64,000 nucleotides of DNA, taken from Planctomycetota bacterium. GTDB lineage: Bacteria; Planctomycetota; Planctomycetia; Planctomycetales; Planctomycetaceae. Made by a program: the position numbers and the translations under genes. The notes under the pieces are model-generated. The model ran no database searches. It had not been told where the DNA came from and worked only from the letters and a program-made list of their open reading frames with translations. Below are positions 59,570 through 64,000 of the stretch, piece by piece (the first letter of the stretch is position 1; every line of letters starts with the position of its first letter). The stretch is taken from the NCBI GenBank assembly GCA_023417655.1, contig JAEZFD010000069.1:1-64000 (forward strand), in the 5' to 3' direction.

Positions 59570-61783
59570 CTATCGCTGTCGTGGCGGAGACTGTCGAGAC
59601 GGACCCTGACGTGGCTGTGACTGAGTCTGCGGCTGCTGTTGTGTCTGCTGCTGCGTCTGCGGTTGTTGCATTTGCTGTAGCATTTGTTGCTGCATTTGCT
59701 GCTGCTGAAGCTGTGCAGGGAGAACCGGTGCCGGGCGCGTCTGGGTCCCTGAAGTTTGCCGAATCTGAGGCGGCCCCTGTCGAGACTGAGTCGTCGCCGG
59801 ACCTGCTGGAGTCGGTTCCATCAGAGGAGCAGACGGCGGCCCATAATTCATCGGAGCACCAGGCTGACCGGGGACGGATGGCTGAACCGGATAGACAGGT
59901 GTTCCCTGCATGCCCGGCTGCCCTTGAGGCCCTGGCGGGTACTGCGTGCCATCTTGATATGGCATGCCCTGCTGATACTGCTGCGGAGGTCCCTGCGGAT
60001 TTGTCGGAGGGGCTCCATAAACTCCACCTGGGTATGGACCTTGTGCTCCGCCTGTGGCACCGGGTGCCAGCTGAGGCAATGCCGGTGTTGGGTTATAGAA
60101 GTTATAGCCGACGTCCCGGGCATAACCTTGACCGTTGCCGTAGGGGAGCAGCTGATAGTTGCCCATATCAGCATTTCCTTCGATTCGGTTGTATTTCCAG
60201 AAGTCGAAGCAGTTCGGATGTGGCGAATACCAGCCTGGCAGCGGTGGCACCTGATCAGCATCCATCGCCCGAACGATTTCCGGAGTCACGATGATCAGCA
60301 TTTCGTTTTGGTCTTCGGTCGCCCGTTTTGCATTGAACAACCAGGTCCCGACGATCGGAATTTCACCGAGGAACGGAACGCGAGTGGTTTCTGCACTTTC
60401 ACGACGGGAGAAAACTCCCCCCAGTACGAGTGACTGACCTTCGCGAAGTTCGACTCGCGTCTGGACACGGCGGACGTTCAGTCCTGGAATACCGCCGACC
60501 GCGCTTCCTCCATCCAGCTGGCTGAGTTCTGGCACCACCTGCAGGCGGATCAAATCATTATCCAGCAATGTCGGAGTGCAGATGACCGACGTACCGTATC
60601 CACGGAAGGACGTCTGCTGTCCCTGGGCTCCGCCGATCCCGACGATGGTCGGCACCGCGAATTCCCCCCCTGACAGAAACGACGCCGATTCCCCGCTCAT
60701 CACGACCAGTCGAGCATCTTCCAGAATCTTTGCAACGCCATTCGATGCCAATGCATCGATGGCAATGGTCACATCACCGCTGCTGAAGACTCCGCCGAGG
60801 TTGGCCGAGGCCGCTGCCATGGTCGAGTTCAGAACGACATTGCCATTGTTAATGATGGCTTCCCAGTTCATCCCCCAGCGACGCAATTGAGAATGTTGAA
60901 TCTCAGCGATTCGAACATTGATCTTAATCTGAAACTCACCGGGGATCCGCAATTCATCAACGATGAACGACGAGAGAAAGTTGTTCGCGAAGTTGTCGCC
61001 CCAACCATTCGGGCCGGCAAATCCACCACCGACTCCACCGCCGCCGCCGTTCCAGAGGCCGTTCCCGTAGTCACTTCCTGCGAGGAATCCCTCTTGCGCG
61101 ATGACTTCTCCACGGATCAGCTGCATGATATTGGCAGCTTCTTCAGAGTCGCGGGCCTGCCCGCGGACGATGATCTTCCGGGAAATTGGAATCAGGTACA
61201 CCTTGCTGTTTGGATACAGCAGGGAGATTTTGCGTTCGATACGGCCATAGCTCAGATTCCGCTGGTCGTCGAGCGACGGGTCACGCACAATGGTGACGAC
61301 GTACATCAGCGGCTGCTCCTGACCCTCAAACCAGAGCCAGAGGTCCGTGGAACCGATCGCTTGCCCGATCAGGGAGATTTCGTTCGGGCTGAACTGAACG
61401 ACATCGAGTACCGTCGTGTCTGACCACGCAATCCGACGAATGTTGCTGCGAGTGACGATCAGCTGACTGCGATGATGAATGACTTCGAGCTTCTCATCAG
61501 CGCGCGGCATCGCCCGAATCCGCTCATCGAGCGGTCTACGCGGATCGAGCGTGAGCTGGACCTGCTCAACATTCCCATCTCCTGCTGTTGACGCGCTGAC
61601 CATCTGGATCGGTTGCGGATAGCCCTGTCGCCCCTCTTGAGCCCATGCCGGGAACGAGAGAACACATAACAGCAGCACCGCACCTGGCAGATGTTTATTG
61701 CACGCAAGCAATTGGATGACGGTACGGATCGGTACGCCGGCCAGATCTGCGGCGTCTGTTGCCGTCGTAGTGTAATTCGACAT
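59570..61783 (-). CDS. Secretin of CpaC/GspD type with Pro/Gln-rich tail
   Basis: Secretin of 737 residues forming the outer-membrane ring for Tad-type pili or type II secretion. A signal peptide lies near residues 20-50 (LPGAVLLLCVLSFPAWA). A CpaC-like N-terminal domain follows (PLDERIRAMPRADEKLEV; SQLIVTRSNIRRIAWSDTTVLDVVQFSPNEISLIGQAIG), then the secretin core: IKINVRIAEIQHSQLRRWGMNWE, GEFAVPTIVGIGGAQGQ, IRLQVVPELSQLDGG, VELREGQSLVLGGVFSRRE and the secretin signature VPFLGEIPIVGTWLF. The last 170 residues are low-complexity Pro/Gly then Gln-rich (QQQQMQQQMLQQMQQPQTQQQ), absent from standard secretins. The vWA gene upstream supports a Tad-like apparatus. Confidence 0.92.
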   Translation of the reverse strand: MSNYTTTATDAADLAGVPIRTVIQLLACNKHLPGAVLLLCVLSFPAWAQEGRQGYPQPIQMVSASTAGDGNVEQVQLTLDPRRPLDERIRAMPRADEKLEVIHHRSQLIVTRSNIRRIAWSDTTVLDVVQFSPNEISLIGQAIGSTDLWLWFEGQEQPLMYVVTIVRDPSLDDQRNLSYGRIERKISLLYPNSKVYLIPISRKIIVRGQARDSEEAANIMQLIRGEVIAQEGFLAGSDYGNGLWNGGGGGVGGGFAGPNGWGDNFANNFLSSFIVDELRIPGEFQIKINVRIAEIQHSQLRRWGMNWEAIINNGNVVLNSTMAAASANLGGVFSSGDVTIAIDALASNGVAKILEDARLVVMSGESASFLSGGEFAVPTIVGIGGAQGQQTSFRGYGTSVICTPTLLDNDLIRLQVVPELSQLDGGSAVGGIPGLNVRRVQTRVELREGQSLVLGGVFSRRESAETTRVPFLGEIPIVGTWLFNAKRATEDQNEMLIIVTPEIVRAMDADQVPPLPGWYSPHPNCFDFWKYNRIEGNADMGNYQLLPYGNGQGYARDVGYNFYNPTPALPQLAPGATGGAQGPYPGGVYGAPPTNPQGPPQQYQQGMPYQDGTQYPPGPQGQPGMQGTPVYPVQPSVPGQPGAPMNYGPPSAPLMEPTPAGPATTQSRQGPPQIRQTSGTQTRPAPVLPAQLQQQQMQQQMLQQMQQPQTQQQTQQQPQTQSQPRQGPSRQSPPRQR

Positions 61784-62352
61784 CCAATGTCGCTCCTGTC
61801 AAAGCGCTCTTCCGAAGAGAGCCCCTTATCAGGACCCTTCTCTGAAAAGCACGCCTTTCTCGGACTGCACCTCATGTGCGGCCCACATCCGCCGGCCAAA
61901 CTCTCTTCCCTGGCGTTCAGGAATCAAACGCCTTCCTGCTCGCCCAGAGTTCGCCGGTCATTTCTATCGACTCTGCGCCTTGGGAGAGTTCAAACAATCA
62001 ATTGGGGCATCTCTCAACCTGTCGGTGGACAGGGAGGGACCGTAACGGTTGCGCAAGATATAATGATTGAAAATTGCAGGTCGCGTCGCATCAAGAAAAG
62101 CTGTTCCAACGGCATGCGCGCAGAAAAACGCCCAATTTGCGTTATTTCTGACGTCACTGATCGGTTGTCATTCATCGATGAGTCGTCAGGTGGTGGAGTT
62201 TACCGGTTGTAGGGCTTTTCGCCGAATCTTGGGGATTACGTCGCCAAGACGATGAGTAGAGCCCTGTATGCGTCTTGAAACAGAGTCGCTGATCGTGCTC
62301 GAGGTTGCCTCGCAGGCGGCACCGCAAGAGACTCCTTGATGGCATTTTCAGA

Positions 62353-62842
62353 GTGCTTCTTTTGCCGGCATTCTCAGCTTCATTCAATGCAGAAGATCAA
62401 AACGACAAGACGCTGTTTAGGGACCAGCTTTACGATCGAGTGTTGCGTTTCGAAACATATAAGTTGACTGTTAAGAATTCCCCCGACGGAGGACCGGCTT
62501 TCACTGTGGCAAACGAGGGGAAACCCGCACCGCTTCTACCGTCTTCTTACTCAGTAGTTGATCGACAATCTCACGTCCGGGGACTCCCTATCCGTTCCCG
62601 CTCCAGACGAAATCCAAGCTGCGATCTGTCGAGATGCGGACGCCTTTTTCGAGCACGAATGGAGATCACTCGACCTCACTCACACCCTGAGTCAAAGGCA
62701 CCTCGCGGCAGCGTTTCAGCAGATCACTCGGCGCTTCTGGTTCGACGAGCTAGATCTTGTCACAGGGAGACCCAGCCGCCGCTCAACGAGTGATGTCAGC
62801 AGAGTGATGGAAGCACTGTTTTCGGCATCTCAGACTGCGTAG
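62353..62842 (+). pseudogene. Possible frameshifted hypothetical gene
   Basis: Two frames with protein-like composition abut. One runs from a GTG near 62353 through FSASFNAEDQNDKTLFRDQLYDRVLRFETYKL to about 62555; the other begins at TTG 62558, immediately after a TAG, and reads DNLTSGDSLSVPAPDEIQAAICRDADAFFEHEW...ITRRFWFDELDLVTG to the stop at 62842. A one-base shift at about 62550 would join them into a roughly 160-residue protein. It could be a true frameshift, sequencing error, or two short unrelated frames. No family recognised. Confidence 0.3.
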
Positions 62843-62890
62843 CCGGCGGGTATGTCGCTCCGCAATCAGTTCGCAGCAGCGAAGCAGCAC

Positions 62891-62947
62891 AAAAGAGAAA
62901 GCCTCCATCCCGTCCAGTCGAAAACTCGACCAGACCACATGGAGGCT
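62891..62947 (-). terminator. Terminator for vWA-protein gene
   Basis: AGCCTCCAT (62900-62908) pairs with ATGGAGGCT (62939-62947), and GTC...TCGA pairs with TCGA...GAC inside. On the minus strand TTTCTCTTTT follows the hairpin. It lies 55 bases past the stop of the vWA gene. Confidence 0.75.
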
Positions 62948-63002
62948 CACTGTTCATTTTTCCAGCGAGAGCAACCCGGACGACTGAAGTGGTCGAAACG
63001 TC

Positions 63003-64000
63003 TTATTCGTCCTCAGGACTCAGCAGGCGACCCGGGGGAACCATGGAAGCAATCTTCTGGAAGGCTTCCAGCAACTGCGTTTCCATATCCTGTGTCGTCA
63101 CCCCGCCTGGCACATTGATGAAGATGCCGCCCCCCATCCAGGCAATGGCTGCGAGCAGTTCACGGTCTGCGTCCGATCCCACCGCCATCGTGTTGATGAC
63201 ATAACCCTTTCTCACGCAGTTATAGGCCTGCAGGAGAACGTGTCGTTTGTTGGAATCTGTCGTCGAATAGTTCGCAACTCCATCACCGTCATAGTCGAAC
63301 ATTGTGTTCCAGTTCCATCCGTTCGGCAGCGTCGATGAACCGCCCCGATCGATGACGTTACTGTTTCCGTCGGTCATCAACAGGATGGTCGGTTGAGCTT
63401 CGCCGCGTCGATAGTCATCCAGGAGTTTCATGCCGTCCAGCAGACCTCCCCCGATGTTCGTAGACGCAGAATAATGATTCGCCTGCTTGAACTTCATCAG
63501 ATTGTTCACCGCATCGTAATCGTCCGTGAGCGGCTTATTGCGGATGTCGACGAACGGGATCGTCACGTCAGACGGGACGTTCTGATAGTTCTCGATCCGA
63601 TGGCTGGAATCGTAGCTGACCATTCCAATGTGATCATCGAATGAGAGCGTTTTCAGGAAGTCACACAACAGAGCGTGACCTTCCTTGATCGATGTAAATG
63701 GATAGTGACGGGACTTTGCCAGTCGAGGGGTATCAGCATTCGATGACCGGGATCGCAGGATGTAATTGGCGAAGCTGAGACCGCCGTACTTCTCTCGATA
63801 GCCCTTGGCAATCATCTGCTCATCATTTCGGGCGTGATTGAAGAACTCAGACCAGCTTCCATTCGAAAATGGGTAACGTCCCAAACCGAAGGCCGACTGA
63901 ATCGAGCTGTCACTGTCATTGAACGTATGGACGACCGTTCCAGAACCGCTTCCGCGTTTCACGGTGACCTCGACGGAGGAAATGTCTCGCGATCCGGAGA
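63003..64000 (-). CDS. von Willebrand A domain protein, TadG-like (5' partial)
   Basis: The frame is open from the window edge to the stop at 63003, with an internal GTG at 63962 that need not be the start; the protein begins outside. The visible 331 residues carry a vWA-type domain: GMVSYDSSHRIENYQ, STNIGGGLLDGMKLLDDYRRG, TILLMTDGNSNV (MIDAS-associated DG), and GYVINTMAVGSDADRELLAAIAWMGGGIFINV. The first MIDAS motif (DxSxS) should lie upstream, outside the window. The end is QLLEAFQKIASMVPPGRLLSPEDE. TadE/TadG-like vWA proteins often accompany Tad pilus genes, which agrees with the nearby secretin. A terminator follows. Confidence 0.88.
   Translation of the reverse strand, partial: SGSRDISSVEVTVKRGSGSGTVVHTFNDSDSSIQSAFGLGRYPFSNGSWSEFFNHARNDEQMIAKGYREKYGGLSFANYILRSRSSNADTPRLAKSRHYPFTSIKEGHALLCDFLKTLSFDDHIGMVSYDSSHRIENYQNVPSDVTIPFVDIRNKPLTDDYDAVNNLMKFKQANHYSASTNIGGGLLDGMKLLDDYRRGEAQPTILLMTDGNSNVIDRGGSSTLPNGWNWNTMFDYDGDGVANYSTTDSNKRHVLLQAYNCVRKGYVINTMAVGSDADRELLAAIAWMGGGIFINVPGGVTTQDMETQLLEAFQKIASMVPPGRLLSPEDE

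Larger units (their letters stand above)
61784..63002. other. Intergenic region with a doubtful gene
   Basis: This 1.2-kb spacer between the secretin and vWA genes has no certain gene. The last third holds a possible broken reading frame (62353-62842), listed separately, and a terminator-like hairpin at 62900-62947. Confidence 0.4.

Noticed and set aside
59386..60294. Plus-strand 302-residue Ala-rich frame
   Set aside because: It overlaps the Pro/Gln-rich tail of the secretin gene; alternating Ala/Val/Glu arises from the reverse complement of Gln-rich codons.
1..64000. CRISPR array, prophage, transposase or integron
   Set aside because: No spaced direct-repeat array, integrase, transposase or phage structural gene was seen; the only tandem repeat is the 13-bp element near 23807.

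Overview
The window comes from a member of the Planctomycetota, most likely the Planctomycetaceae. Evidence: two DUF1559 proteins (prepilin-type N-terminus plus an H-X9-DG tail), several DUF1080 proteins, a PVC-type haem-binding giant protein, a DUF1080-ThuA fusion, many secreted hypothetical proteins, and long spacers between mostly single-gene units. Species cannot be assigned. There is no rRNA operon, CRISPR array, transposase or prophage; one tRNA is present.

Layout. 1-1828: 5'-truncated membrane protein with Tim44-like, zinc-ribbon and TerB-like parts. 2402-5881: envelope cluster of three (predicted) lipoproteins, including a Wza-type polysaccharide export protein and a HEAT-repeat protein. 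5970-9093: YkgJ-type cysteine-cluster protein and a convergent secreted protein. 9597-12754: small Tyr/Gly-rich secreted protein behind a double-hairpin leader, smpB, and a TolC-like lipoprotein. 12796-15188: two-gene polar amino-acid ABC importer whose binding protein and permease are fused. 15639-15724: tRNA-Leu(UAA) with a strong terminator, followed by about 1.7 kb without a gene but rich in hairpins. 17468-22243: secreted proteins (hypothetical, double DUF1080 lipoprotein, beta-lactamase-like hydrolase, propeller-like protein). 22770-26666: two DUF1559 genes around a WYL regulator, with paired palindromes at the second DUF1559 promoter, then a His-tailed membrane protein. 26918-34628: glnS, two lactonase-fold proteins around a glycerophosphodiesterase, a Tat-exported Gfo/Idh/MocA oxidoreductase and a tiny His-rich membrane protein. 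34798-39348: ilvN-ilvC, recA, glnA. 39525-47947: esterase with a long extra region, small hypothetical, Pro-rich YHS-like protein, sppA, secreted prolyl-oligopeptidase-like protein. 48283-58231: 1830-residue PVC cytochrome/DUF1080/FG-GAP protein, DUF1080-ThuA protein, YdjM-like membrane protein, formylglycine-enzyme-fold protein. 58563-64000: Cys-rich/Gly-rich exported protein, CpaC/GspD-type secretin, and a truncated von Willebrand A protein, suggesting part of a Tad-like envelope apparatus.

How they may work together. Housekeeping genes (smpB, glnS, ilvNC, recA, glnA, tRNA-Leu) sit among exported proteins probably devoted to polysaccharide export and extracellular sugar/ester breakdown. No well-known defence or biosynthetic system was recognised. 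The most unusual items are the hairpin-rich intergenic block at 16.1-16.7 kb, the tandem TGTAGC-N4-GCTACA operators at 25.05 kb, and the multidomain protein at 48.3-53.8 kb.
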